NCBI RefSeq assembly: GCF_004361855.1
Contig: NZ_SNWQ01000006.1
Span: 310,001-374,000 of the forward strand
Direction of reading: 5' to 3'
Length of the DNA stretch: 64,000 bases
From: Kribbella caucasensis
GTDB taxonomy: Bacteria; Actinomycetota; Actinomycetes; Propionibacteriales; Kribbellaceae
Below are positions 34,304 to 43,442 of the stretch, in pieces (position 1 is the stretch's first letter; every line of letters starts with the position of its first letter). The translations under genes were made by a program, and so were the position numbers. A model generated the notes under the pieces. That model was not told where the DNA came from, made no database searches, and was given only the letters and a program-made list of their open reading frames with translations.

Positions 34304-36637
34304 TTAATGGCAGGCGGCGACCTGCAACTCCGGTCGGGCGGACAGGCCGAAGTAGATCCGGGGTGCCCCGTCCAACTGGACGGTGGTCCGGCCGACAGTG
34401 TTCACGATCGTTCGCCGCTGACCGATGCAGTCCACCTCAGTCAGCCGGCCGGCGCGTAGTACGAGTGTGGTCTTGGTCGGCCAGTCGTCCTGCCAGGCCT
34501 CGGGGTGCGGGTAGTACGGCTGGCCGGGCTCGTGGTCGGCGTTCAGCAGATACCCGTCCTTCCTGGTCCACAGGATCGACATCGGACCAGCCGGGGTGTC
34601 GAAGAGCAGGCCCTTCACCTTGTCGTCGACGGCGCCGAAGTCCAGCCAGCGAACGAAGGTCGCCTCCTCCAGCAGTCGCGTCCCGTTGGCGAAGGCGAGC
34701 AGCGACGGCTTGGCGCTGGTGTCGCGGTTCATCAGCCCGAAGTGGTACTCCGGATTGGTAGGCGAGGCCTCCTGCGGGTGATGGATCGTGGTGTCGTGCA
34801 ACTGGTACCAGTTGACGCCGTCGACCCCCTCGGCCTTGCACAACGCCATCGTCAGCAGCACGTTCTCGGCCGCCTGCCGCATCGTGTCGTTCCACCAATG
34901 GTTCGGACGGGTGCACGCATAGGCCTCGGTGAGCCACAGTTCCTTGCCGCCGCCGTACTCCTCGATCCGCCGCCGGGCCTCGCGCACGCCGCCGAGGAAG
35001 TTCCAGTACGACCCGTCGTTGCCGACGATCCACTCGTCCGGTGTCGGCGCGAAGTCGGGGGTGAAGTTGCCGCGGCCCGGGTGGAAGGCGAACACGTCGA
35101 TCAGGTCCCAGCCGCCGGCCGCGTGGAAGCTGTCGGTCCAGTTGACGTCCATGCCACCGAGACCACAGTTCATCACCTTCACCGTCGAACCGACCTCGGC
35201 CAGCCGCTCGACCACCGGGCGCAGGCCGTCCCGGATGTACTCGTCGGCGTGCAGCCCGGACATCCACGGCTGGTTCCGCTCGTTGTCCACCTCGAAGTAG
35301 TGCGCACCACTCTGGACCACGGTGTTCACCAGGTCGGCCGCCCAGGTCTTGACCGTCGCTGGGTCCGCACCGAACACCACGTCGCCGTGCTGGATGTTCG
35401 GCATGATCCCGAGCGACTCCAGCTCGGCCGGCGGGATGCCCGGCGCACCGTCGTACGCGATCCGCACGGAGGTCACCCCGATCCGCTGCAGCAGGCCGGC
35501 CACGTCCTCCTTGCTGGGCTCGAGCAACCACGGGTAGTTGGAGATGCCGAACATCCCGCCGCCCTGATACTCGTACGCCGGGAGGCAGGCCAGCGTCGTC
35601 CGGGCGAACGCCTCGTCGGCGCGCACCTCGACGAACACGATCCCGGCCTGCGCCAGCCCGCCGATCGTGATCGTGTGATCGGCACTCTGTCCGGGCGCGA
35701 GTGTCTTGCGAACTGTGTCCTCGGCAACCAGCCGGCCACCGAAGTCGCGAGCCGTCCAGCTCAGGTCGACGGTCCGGACAGCAGCCCCGCCGTTCACCAC
35801 CTGCGCGTGCACGGTCATCGCCTGGCCGGTCTCGGGCCAGACGTTGAAGGGCTGATCGGTCCAGAGATCCACACCGACCGGCCGGGCGACGGCGAGCGCG
35901 TTGGCGGCCGCCGGTCGCATCGTGCCAAGGACCAGGTCGGCTTCGTGCACCAGGACTCCGAGGGCGTCGTAGGTGCCGACGATGTGCATCCACGAGGCGG
36001 TGGTCCAGGCCGGGCGGCTCGAGGCGAGCCGGAAGAACGCCTGGGTGTCCGCCCACGCCTCGGCGTAGAGGATGCCGTCGTTCGTCTCGTACGGCACCCC
36101 GCCGCCGGCATCGCGGTTCCAACGGGTCATCGAAGTCGCCGCTTCGGGCGCCGATGGACTCACCACGGTCCGGTTGAACTGCGAGTTGAGGAACATCTCC
36201 GCGGTGCTGGTCGCATCCCAGCGCAGATGGACCCGGTGCGCGGTCACGTCGAAGCGCCCGCGCACGGTGATCCCCGAGACACCAAGGCGGTAGTCGACCT
36301 GGATGGCCGGCCGCCCGTCGTCGAGGGTGATCGCCGACGGAGTCCCGCCGTACGTGCGCTGCTGGCCTTGGACGGTGTCCTTCACCATGAACTGCGCCAG
36401 CCGGATCCGCTCGATGCCGGCGCCGTCCCGGACCACGATCGTGCCGTCGGAGAGGGCTTCCACCGTGACGCCCTCAGCGCTGATCACCAGGGCAGTCGCT
36501 GCGGCGTGGGCGGTTCCGGTCGGTAGCAGGCCGCTGGCGACGGCACCGACCGCGAGGGAGCCTTGGACGAAGGTGCGCCTCGACAAGGCGGAGTGCGACC
36601 GGGGCGGCGGGGTGGGGAAGGAATCAAACTCGGACAT
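34304..36637 (-). CDS. Tat-exported glycoside-hydrolase-like protein (paralogue 1)
   Basis: 777 residues from the ATG at 36637 (AGAGGAAG upstream). Twin-arginine signal SRRTFVQG (about 19-26) with cleavage after an AHA-type site near residue 46. A beta-sandwich N-terminal half (about 50-370) precedes a TIM-barrel-like region (about 390-680). YFEVDNERNQ carries an Asn-Glu pair suited to the acid/base, and ELWLTEAYA a Glu suited to the nucleophile, as in clan GH-A. A small C-terminal beta domain follows. It lies ten bases after its paralogue, in the LacI-controlled sugar cluster. Confidence 0.75.
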   Translation of the reverse strand: MSEFDSFPTPPPRSHSALSRRTFVQGSLAVGAVASGLLPTGTAHAAATALVISAEGVTVEALSDGTIVVRDGAGIERIRLAQFMVKDTVQGQQRTYGGTPSAITLDDGRPAIQVDYRLGVSGITVRGRFDVTAHRVHLRWDATSTAEMFLNSQFNRTVVSPSAPEAATSMTRWNRDAGGGVPYETNDGILYAEAWADTQAFFRLASSRPAWTTASWMHIVGTYDALGVLVHEADLVLGTMRPAAANALAVARPVGVDLWTDQPFNVWPETGQAMTVHAQVVNGGAAVRTVDLSWTARDFGGRLVAEDTVRKTLAPGQSADHTITIGGLAQAGIVFVEVRADEAFARTTLACLPAYEYQGGGMFGISNYPWLLEPSKEDVAGLLQRIGVTSVRIAYDGAPGIPPAELESLGIMPNIQHGDVVFGADPATVKTWAADLVNTVVQSGAHYFEVDNERNQPWMSGLHADEYIRDGLRPVVERLAEVGSTVKVMNCGLGGMDVNWTDSFHAAGGWDLIDVFAFHPGRGNFTPDFAPTPDEWIVGNDGSYWNFLGGVREARRRIEEYGGGKELWLTEAYACTRPNHWWNDTMRQAAENVLLTMALCKAEGVDGVNWYQLHDTTIHHPQEASPTNPEYHFGLMNRDTSAKPSLLAFANGTRLLEEATFVRWLDFGAVDDKVKGLLFDTPAGPMSILWTRKDGYLLNADHEPGQPYYPHPEAWQDDWPTKTTLVLRAGRLTEVDCIGQRRTIVNTVGRTTVQLDGAPRIYFGLSARPELQVAACH

Positions 36638-36647
36638 GCTTCCTCTT

Positions 36648-38999
36648 TCAGCTGAAGGTGGCGGTCTGGTCGACCGTGTCGGTGAGGCCGTAGAAGATCC
36701 GCGGAGCGCCGTCGAGCGTGACGGTGACCTTGCCACCGGCAACTGTTCGGACGACCTCCTGGCCGATGCAGTCGAGCTCGCGGACGGTTGCGCCGGTGGC
36801 AGCCAGTACGGCGGTGGTCTTGGTGGGCCAGTCGTCCACCCAGGGATCCGGCATCGCGAAGTACGTGTCGCCCGGGGTGCCGTCTTGGTTCAGCAGGTAC
36901 CCGTCCTTGCGGGTCCACAGGATCGCGAGCCGCCCACTGGGTGAGTTGAACAGCAGACCCTTGACCTCCGGATCGGAGAAGGTCAGCTCGCGGTCCCAGG
37001 TGGCCCGGTCGAGCGCGCGGACGATGGTCGCGAACGCGAGCATCGACGGCTTCGCGCTGAGATCGCGGTTCAGCAGGCCGAAGTGGTACTCGCGATCGGT
37101 CGGGTTCGCTTCCTGCGGGTGGTGGATGGTGCTGTCGTTCAGCGTGTACCAAGTGAGCCCGTCAACGCCGTACGCCTTCGCCAGCGCGAGTTGCAGCAGC
37201 ACGTTCTCGGCGGCATGCCGGTAGGTGTCGGTCCACAACGTGTTCGGCCGGGTCTGGGCGTACACCTCGGTCAGCCAGAGCTCCTTGTTGCCGCCGTACC
37301 TCGACATCAGGTTCCGGGCTTCTTGCAGCGAGCCGAGGAAGTTCCAGTACAGGCTGCTGTCCGGCCAGGTCGAGGCCGGCGGGGCGTAGTCGGCAGTGAA
37401 GTAGGCGCGTCCCGGGTGATAGGCGAGAACGTCGATGCGGTCCCAACCACCGGCGGCCTCGAGCTGCTCCAGCCACACGTAGTCCAGCCCGGCGGTAGCG
37501 GCGTTCATGACCTTGAAGGTGGCCCCCGCCGATTGCATCGCACCACGCAGCGGGATCAGCCCGTCGTTGACGTACGCGGCAGCGTTCTGGACTGGTGCCA
37601 ACGGATCGTTGAGCTCGTTGCCCGCTTCGTAGTACTGCGCCCCACCGGCCATGCTGAGGCTGACCACGTCGCCGGCCCACTTCTCCTTCGCCGCTGTGGT
37701 GCCGCCGATCGGTACGCCGCCGCGCTGAACGTTGTGCTTGATGCCGAGGGCATCCAGTTCGTTCGGCGGGATCCCCGGTGCCGCCGGGATCGTGCCCAGT
37801 GCGTAGTGCGCGATCCGGATCCAGCGCATCCCCAGCAACAGCAGCAGGTCTTTGACCGCTTGCTTGGTGGGTTTAAGGAGCCACGGGTAGTTCGCCAGCC
37901 CGAACATCGGCTCGGTGTCCTGATAGGTGAACGACGGCAGTACTGAGAGGTTGGTCCGGGCGAAAGCGGTAGCGCCTGCGGTAGTCGCCGCCACCTCCGT
38001 GAAGAAGATGCCCTGCTTCGGCGCGGTCAGCTGGTAGTCGCCGTTCCACACCGTCCGAGCCGCGATGGTCGCCGTCCTGGTCTCAGTGACTGGTACGCCG
38101 TCGTAGTCCCACGCCGACCAGGTCACTGTCACGAACTTGGACGTCGTACTACCGTTGACGACTTGCGCGTGCAACGTCATCGTCTGACCGGCCGTCTTCC
38201 AGAGGTTGAACGGCTGATCGGTCCACACGTCGACGCCCAGAGTCGTCCCGGTCGCCACCACTCCGGCCGAGTGTGGCTGCATCAACCCCAGCACGACGTC
38301 GAACTCGGTGACGGCACTGCCGTCCGGCTGCGTGGTTCCCGGCGCGGACAACCAGGTCGTGTCGGTGTCCGCAGGGGCGCTCGCCGCCAGCCGGAAGAAG
38401 GCGCGGTAGTCCGGATAGGTCTCGGTGTAGATGACTCCGTCGTTGGTCTCGAACGGGATCCCGCCGCCGCTGTCGCGATTCCACTTCACCAGCGGCTCGA
38501 AGGCCTCGGTGCCGGACAGGACGGTTCGGCCGACCTTGAAACTGGACGGTTTCAAGCTGTTCGAGCCACGGACCTCCCAGCGCAGGTGTGCCTTGCGCAA
38601 CTCCACGGTGAAGATGCCGCGCACCGTCACCGAACCGGAACTGCTATCCATCAAGTAGTCCAGCTGGATCGCCTGCTGACCGCCCGTGAGAGTCACCAGC
38701 ACCGGCGTCCCGCCGTACGTGCGATGCTCGCCGAGGACCTGGTCGTCGAAGAGGAAGTGGGTGATCTCGATCCGGTCGATGCCGTCACGGTCACGGATCG
38801 ACAGGGTGCCGTCGGTCTGCCCGATCAAGGTCACGCCATCGGCCGACAGCGTGACTTCAGCCGCGTACGCCGGGGTGCCGGGCAAGGCGGCTGCCCCGGT
38901 GACGGCCAGTGTTCCGGCCAGCAGGCCACGGCGTTTGATCAGGTGACGCTGACCACCAGGTTCAGCGTCGGGTTCTTCGGTTCGATGCGGGTCGGACAT
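36648..38999 (-). CDS. secreted glycoside-hydrolase-like protein (paralogue 2)
   Basis: 783 residues from the ATG at 38999 (AAAGG eight bases upstream). N-terminal twin-arginine type signal around KRRGLLAG (about 25-32), cleavage near AYAA. It aligns along its length with the downstream paralogue: GVTLIGQTDGTLSIRDRDG, RTYGGTP, MFGLANYPWLLKP. The catalytic pair is kept: YYEAGNELND (Asn-Glu) and ELWLTEVYAQT (Glu). The pair probably arose by tandem duplication and may cut different linkages of one polymer whose products the adjacent ABC system imports. Confidence 0.75.
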   Translation of the reverse strand: MSDPHRTEEPDAEPGGQRHLIKRRGLLAGTLAVTGAAALPGTPAYAAEVTLSADGVTLIGQTDGTLSIRDRDGIDRIEITHFLFDDQVLGEHRTYGGTPVLVTLTGGQQAIQLDYLMDSSSGSVTVRGIFTVELRKAHLRWEVRGSNSLKPSSFKVGRTVLSGTEAFEPLVKWNRDSGGGIPFETNDGVIYTETYPDYRAFFRLAASAPADTDTTWLSAPGTTQPDGSAVTEFDVVLGLMQPHSAGVVATGTTLGVDVWTDQPFNLWKTAGQTMTLHAQVVNGSTTSKFVTVTWSAWDYDGVPVTETRTATIAARTVWNGDYQLTAPKQGIFFTEVAATTAGATAFARTNLSVLPSFTYQDTEPMFGLANYPWLLKPTKQAVKDLLLLLGMRWIRIAHYALGTIPAAPGIPPNELDALGIKHNVQRGGVPIGGTTAAKEKWAGDVVSLSMAGGAQYYEAGNELNDPLAPVQNAAAYVNDGLIPLRGAMQSAGATFKVMNAATAGLDYVWLEQLEAAGGWDRIDVLAYHPGRAYFTADYAPPASTWPDSSLYWNFLGSLQEARNLMSRYGGNKELWLTEVYAQTRPNTLWTDTYRHAAENVLLQLALAKAYGVDGLTWYTLNDSTIHHPQEANPTDREYHFGLLNRDLSAKPSMLAFATIVRALDRATWDRELTFSDPEVKGLLFNSPSGRLAILWTRKDGYLLNQDGTPGDTYFAMPDPWVDDWPTKTTAVLAATGATVRELDCIGQEVVRTVAGGKVTVTLDGAPRIFYGLTDTVDQTATFS

Positions 39000-39020
39000 C
39001 GTCACCATCCTTTGAGAGGT

Positions 39021-39902
39021 TTAGCCTTTGACCCCCGAGAAGCCCAGCCCGGCCACGACGTACCGCTGCAGGACCAGGAAGACCAGTACGGGTGGCGCCA
39101 GGGCCATCGCCATCGCGGCGATCAGTTCGTCCAGCGGCGCCTGGTCGGCGAGGTTGACCAGCGCGACGCTGATCGGTTGCCGGGCAGGATCGGTGATCAC
39201 GACCAGCGGCCAGATGAATTCCTTCCAGCTGTGCATCACCGCGAGCAGGCTGATCACCGCGATCACCGGCCGGCTCATCGGCAGCACGATCCGGGTGAGC
39301 AGCTGCCAGGTGCTCGCGCCGTCCACCTTGGCCGCGTCGAACAGCTCCCGCGGCAACGCGTCGAAGAACCGGGTGGCGAGCAGCACATTGAAGGCGTTGG
39401 CACCGGCCGGGAGCCAGATCGCCCAATAGGTGTCGAGCAGGTTCACGCCGAGGAACGGGACGTGCAGCACCGTCAGGAACAGGCTGACCAGCGACACGGT
39501 GTACGGAACGAACATGGTGGCCAGGATCGCGCCGTACACGTAGCGGCCGATTCGCGGTTTCAGGACCGAGAAGGCGAAGCCCGCGGTCAACGCCACGAAC
39601 AACTGGACGGCCCACGAGCCGAACACGATCTGCATGGTGTTGGACAGGTACCGGCCCACGCCCAGCTCCGTGAAGGCACTGGCGAAGTTGCCCGGTTCGG
39701 GCTCGGCCGGCCACAACCGGAGTGGATTGGAAAGCAGCTCCGGCGGCGGCGACACAGCTCCCTTGATCGTCCAGTAGAGCGGCCCCAGTCCGGCGATCAC
39801 GAGCAGGAGCAAAGTCAGCACCTGCACCGATCGCAGTGCGGCGAACACCGCCGGCCGCTGCCGGTCGTTGCTGGAGGCAAAGGTCGCCATCGGCTCGTTC
39901 AT
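39021..39902 (-). CDS. carbohydrate ABC permease, MalG type
   Basis: 293 residues from the ATG at 39902 in an ATGA overlap with the first permease. About six membrane segments; the coupling motif is ELFDAAKVDGASTWQLLTRIVLPMSRP (EAA-loop, about residues 187-213). It is the second membrane subunit of a CUT1-type sugar importer. No ATPase gene is present in the cluster, which is usual where one shared MsiK-like ATPase serves many importers. Confidence 0.9.
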   Translation of the reverse strand: MNEPMATFASSNDRQRPAVFAALRSVQVLTLLLLVIAGLGPLYWTIKGAVSPPPELLSNPLRLWPAEPEPGNFASAFTELGVGRYLSNTMQIVFGSWAVQLFVALTAGFAFSVLKPRIGRYVYGAILATMFVPYTVSLVSLFLTVLHVPFLGVNLLDTYWAIWLPAGANAFNVLLATRFFDALPRELFDAAKVDGASTWQLLTRIVLPMSRPVIAVISLLAVMHSWKEFIWPLVVITDPARQPISVALVNLADQAPLDELIAAMAMALAPPVLVFLVLQRYVVAGLGFSGVKG

Positions 39903-40840
39903 GAGGTGCTCCAGCTGCGGGTCAGCCGCAGGTAGATCGCGGACAGTACGGCGAGGACGATGGCGAGCAGCACCGAGAGCGCGGCCGCCTGGCCGTATTC
40001 GCCGTCCTGGAAGGCGTACCGGAAGATCAGCAGCAAGACGGTCACGGTGGAGTTGTCGGGGCCGCCCTGGGTGAAGATGTACGGCTCGGTGAACACCTGG
40101 ACGGTACTGAGCAACTGCAGGAGCAGGAGCAGGCCGATCACCGGACGCAGTTGCGGAAGCATGATGTGCCAGATCCGCTTCCACATGCTCGCGCCGTCGG
40201 TCTCGGCCGCTTCGTACAGCTCGGCCGGGATACCGGTCATCGCCGCCAGGTAGATGAGGACAGCACCGCCCATCCCGGCCCAGGTGGATTCGAGGACCAG
40301 GCTGAGCATCGCGGTATCCGATGACTGCAACCACGGATAGGGACCGAGACCGATCTGTCCCAGCAGGGTGTTGAACAGACCTGAGCCGGGGTCGTAGAAC
40401 CACTTCCACAACAGGATCGCCACCACCGGCGGGATGACCACCGGCAGGTAGACCAGCACCCGGTAGACCCCGGCGCCCCGGCGGATCGTCGACATCACAG
40501 CCGCCAGGATCAGCGGGGCCGGGAACCCGATCAGCAGGCCGAGCCCGACGAACAACAGGGTGTTCTGGACGGCCGTGCCGACCAGTGGGTCTTCGGTCAG
40601 GGCACGGAAGTTCTCCAGCCCGACCCAGGTCGCGGGATCCACCAGGTTGGTCTGCTGGAAGGAGATCAGCAGCCCGCGGAGGATCGGCCACCACGAGAAC
40701 AGCCCGAAGATCACCAGCGCCGGAAGGAGAAAGAGCACGCCCACCAACTCCCGGCGGACTCCGGCGGCCCGGCGCCGGCGTACCGGCGGTTCGGGTACGG
40801 CCGCCGGGGTCTCGGGCCGGGTCGCCAGGGCTGTGGTCAC
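39899..40840 (-). CDS. carbohydrate ABC permease, MalF type
   Basis: 313 residues with an Arg-rich N-terminus and about six membrane segments. EAA loop ELYEAAETDGASMWKRIWHIMLPQLRP (about 205-231). First membrane subunit of the CUT1 importer. The start overlaps the binding-protein gene by four bases. Confidence 0.9.
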   Translation of the reverse strand: MTTALATRPETPAAVPEPPVRRRRAAGVRRELVGVLFLLPALVIFGLFSWWPILRGLLISFQQTNLVDPATWVGLENFRALTEDPLVGTAVQNTLLFVGLGLLIGFPAPLILAAVMSTIRRGAGVYRVLVYLPVVIPPVVAILLWKWFYDPGSGLFNTLLGQIGLGPYPWLQSSDTAMLSLVLESTWAGMGGAVLIYLAAMTGIPAELYEAAETDGASMWKRIWHIMLPQLRPVIGLLLLLQLLSTVQVFTEPYIFTQGGPDNSTVTVLLLIFRYAFQDGEYGQAAALSVLLAIVLAVLSAIYLRLTRSWSTS

Positions 40841-42219
40841 TTCTGCTCCGCGGCGAGCACCTTGTTGACGTCCGCCTCGGCCTTGGCCAGCAGCGCGGCG
40901 ATGTCCGCGTCACGCTTGGTCAGAACGGACTGCACGACGGTGTCGAGGATCGTGTAGACCTTCTGCGCCGCGACCGGCGGTTCCGGCTGGAGCTGCAACT
41001 TGGCCGTACCGTCCAGCCAGGGCTTGAAGTTCTCCAGCTCGACGTTCACGTACGGCTTGGTGGCGGCGTTGATCTTCTCCTGCTGCGCTGCGCTGAACAG
41101 CGGCAGCGTCGGTACGCCGACCGCGGCCTCGGGGTTGGCGGCCAGTTCCTTGGCGCGCTCCGCGGCGACCTGCGGGTCGAACTGCGGCTCGATGTAGGCG
41201 AACAGCAACCACTTCACCGCCGCCTCGGCCTTCTCCTTCGACACCGACGCCGGAACCATGAACACGTCCGCGCCGGCCAGCGTGGCGCTCCCGCCCGACT
41301 GTGGCAGCGAGGTGATGCCGTAGTCCGCGGTGTTCTTCAGGCCGAACTTCATCTTCGCCAGCCGGTAGGTGCCCGGCGTCCCCATGAACATTCCGATCTG
41401 GCCGGCGGCGAACTGCTTGACCACGTCGTCCTGATCGACCAGGTGGTTCTGGCCCATCGCGTTGTCCGACCAGCGCAGCGTCTGCAACCAGGTCAGCGCG
41501 CTCTTGGTCGGCTCACTGTTGAACGAGGCAACGTACTTGCCGCCCTGCTCGCTCTCCATCGACCCACCACGCGAGTAGGTGCCCATGGTCAGCTGCCAGC
41601 CGCCGGTGTTGCCCTTCGACTCGTGCACGAACCCGGCCTTGCCGGTCTTCTCGGCGATCTGCTTCGCGGCCGCGCGTACTTCGTCCCATGTGGTCGGCGG
41701 CTTGTCGGGGTTGAGGCCGGCCTGGGTAAAGAGCTTGCGGTTGTACACCAGCCCTTGAGCGAACGGCGCCAGCGGTACGCCGTACACGTCGCCGGCGCTG
41801 TCGCTGAGCACCTTCAGCACCTGGGGATTGAACTCCTGGTAGTGGTTCCAGGACTTGAGCGGACCGGTGATCGGCTGCACCTGCTTGCGCGCGATCAGGC
41901 CCGGCGGCTCGGTCAGCGGCGCCTGGATGACGTCCTCGATGCTCTTCCCGGCCAGTTTGGTGGCGAAGGTCAGCGGATCCCACTTGTTCTCGGTGCCCTC
42001 GATCTTGATGCCCGGGTTCTGCTTCTCGAACTCGGCGACCAGCCGGTCGAACTGGTCCAGGGCGGCCTTGTCGGTGGGCGACGGCTTGCCCTGGACCCGG
42101 AGGACGAGTTGATCGCCGGAATCGCCGTTCGTACTGGGGGTCAGACCGCTGCAGGCGGTCAGCGCGAGACCGGCGAGCAGGCCGGCCGCGACCGCGATTG
42201 GGCGCGTCGATAGAGCCAT
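40837..42219 (-). CDS. sugar-binding lipoprotein of ABC importer
   Basis: 460 residues with a lipoprotein signal peptide and lipobox LTAC (Cys at about residue 23). The mature part is a family 1 extracellular solute-binding protein: FEKQNPGIKIEG near residue 70, NRKLFTQAGLNPDKPPTTWDE and aromatic residues typical of sugar sites. It captures an oligosaccharide at the outer face of the membrane and passes it to the two permeases encoded downstream. Confidence 0.9.
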   Translation of the reverse strand: MALSTRPIAVAAGLLAGLALTACSGLTPSTNGDSGDQLVLRVQGKPSPTDKAALDQFDRLVAEFEKQNPGIKIEGTENKWDPLTFATKLAGKSIEDVIQAPLTEPPGLIARKQVQPITGPLKSWNHYQEFNPQVLKVLSDSAGDVYGVPLAPFAQGLVYNRKLFTQAGLNPDKPPTTWDEVRAAAKQIAEKTGKAGFVHESKGNTGGWQLTMGTYSRGGSMESEQGGKYVASFNSEPTKSALTWLQTLRWSDNAMGQNHLVDQDDVVKQFAAGQIGMFMGTPGTYRLAKMKFGLKNTADYGITSLPQSGGSATLAGADVFMVPASVSKEKAEAAVKWLLFAYIEPQFDPQVAAERAKELAANPEAAVGVPTLPLFSAAQQEKINAATKPYVNVELENFKPWLDGTAKLQLQPEPPVAAQKVYTILDTVVQSVLTKRDADIAALLAKAEADVNKVLAAEQK

Positions 42220-42288
42220 GTGAACTCCAACAGCTTGAAGGGGAACGAGAAGCTTGAAGGACTGAGCAGCTTGAAGAGAGGCCAGGGG

Positions 42289-43278
42289 TTACGCCGTCGG
42301 GGCAGGGCCGGTGGATGCGCGCGGGATCAGGCGAGTCCCGACCTCGACGACCCGAGGGCCGGCCGGTGCGGTGCCTGCCTGCGAGGTGATGGCCTCGACC
42401 AGCAGGTCGGTGGCATGGGTGGCCACCTGCTCGGGCGAGATGCGGATGGTGGTCAGCGGTGGGGTGCAGGTGGTGGCGAGCAAGGTGTCGTCGATGCCGA
42501 TCACGCTCACTTGACCCGGTACGTCGACGCCGAGGTTGTGCAGCTGGTGCAGCACCCCAAGGGCGACCAGATCGTTGTGCGCTACAACTGCGGTGGCCTG
42601 GTGGGACATCACCAGCGTGGCGGCGTGCACCCCCGTCTCGAAGCGTGGCTCGTACGGACCGAGCTCCAGCACCGACAGGTCGTGGGCGTCGAACGTCTCG
42701 CGGATCGCCTTGCCCCGGCTGTGTTCGGGCCGGGAGCAATTGACGAACACGCAGTTGGTATGGCCGAGCGCGCGCAGGTGCTCGGCGGCCTGGGTGATCC
42801 CGGCGGTGAGGGAGATGTCCAGCTCGGAGATGCCCGGCACCCGCCGGTTCACCAGCACGACCGGCAGTTCCCCGGCGAGCTCGAGCAACCGCGGCTCGGG
42901 CAGGGTCGAGGCCCACAGGATCAGACCGTCGACCTTCGCGCTGAGCGCCTCGATCGTCTCGAGCTCGTCCGCCTCCCGCTCGTCGCAGTCGGCCACCAGC
43001 AGCGTGTACCCCTGCCGGCGGGCCCGGGTCTGCATGGCCTTGAAGATCGGCGGGAAGAACGGGTTGGTGATGTCCGGCAGGATCAGCCCGAGCGTCTCGG
43101 TCCGGTCGCCACGCGGCGGCCGGGCGGCCGGGTCCGGCGTGTAGCCGAGCTGGTCCGCGACCTCGAGCACCCGGGCCCGGGTCCGCTCCTTGACCTGCTC
43201 CGGCGCGGTGAAGACGCGCGACACCGTCGACGGCGACACTCCTGCCGCGGCCGCGAGCTCCCTGACCGTCACACCCAT
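42289..43278 (-). CDS. LacI family transcriptional regulator
   Basis: 329 residues. HTH at residues 1-25 (VTVRELAAAAGVSPSTVSRVF), hinge helix, then a periplasmic-binding-protein-like effector domain (about 60-325). It probably represses both the importer operon downstream and the divergent dehydratase gene, because two palindromes sit between the divergent starts. The effector is likely a sugar or sugar acid from the same pathway. Confidence 0.92.
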   Translation of the reverse strand: MGVTVRELAAAAGVSPSTVSRVFTAPEQVKERTRARVLEVADQLGYTPDPAARPPRGDRTETLGLILPDITNPFFPPIFKAMQTRARRQGYTLLVADCDEREADELETIEALSAKVDGLILWASTLPEPRLLELAGELPVVLVNRRVPGISELDISLTAGITQAAEHLRALGHTNCVFVNCSRPEHSRGKAIRETFDAHDLSVLELGPYEPRFETGVHAATLVMSHQATAVVAHNDLVALGVLHQLHNLGVDVPGQVSVIGIDDTLLATTCTPPLTTIRISPEQVATHATDLLVEAITSQAGTAPAGPRVVEVGTRLIPRASTGPAPTA

Positions 43279-43303
43279 CGCCGACTCCTTTGCTTTGCTT
43301 GCC

Positions 43304-43325
43304 GAAACAGCGTTGCAACAGTTTC
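43304..43325. promoter_or_regulatory. LacI-type operator near the regulator gene
   Basis: GAAAC-agc-GTTGCAAC-a-GTTTC: outer GAAAC/GTTTC arms around the perfect centre GTTGCAAC. It lies 26 bases before the regulator ATG, suited to autoregulation. Confidence 0.55.
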
Positions 43326-43407
43326 TGACTGTGTCAAGATGTCGTTTCGCCTGTATTTCTGGAGAATCACGGCTTCCGGTAGCTGAACCATGAACTCTGT
43401 GTCTAAG

Positions 43408-43422
43408 CTGTTTCAGAAACAG
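43408..43422. promoter_or_regulatory. LacI-type operator before the dehydratase gene
   Basis: CTGTTTC-A-GAAACAG, a perfect 15-base palindrome 21 bases upstream of the dehydratase ATG. It shares the GAAAC/GTTTC arms with the site at 43304-43325, so both probably bind the adjacent LacI-family protein. Confidence 0.65.
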
Positions 43423-43442
43423 TCAAAACAGAGTGGGGCGAT

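Noticed and set aside
34505..36526. 673-codon open frame antisense to the first glycosidase-like gene
   Set aside because: Low-complexity Arg/Val/His composition, no ribosome site, and the opposite strand encodes a signal peptide and conserved domains.
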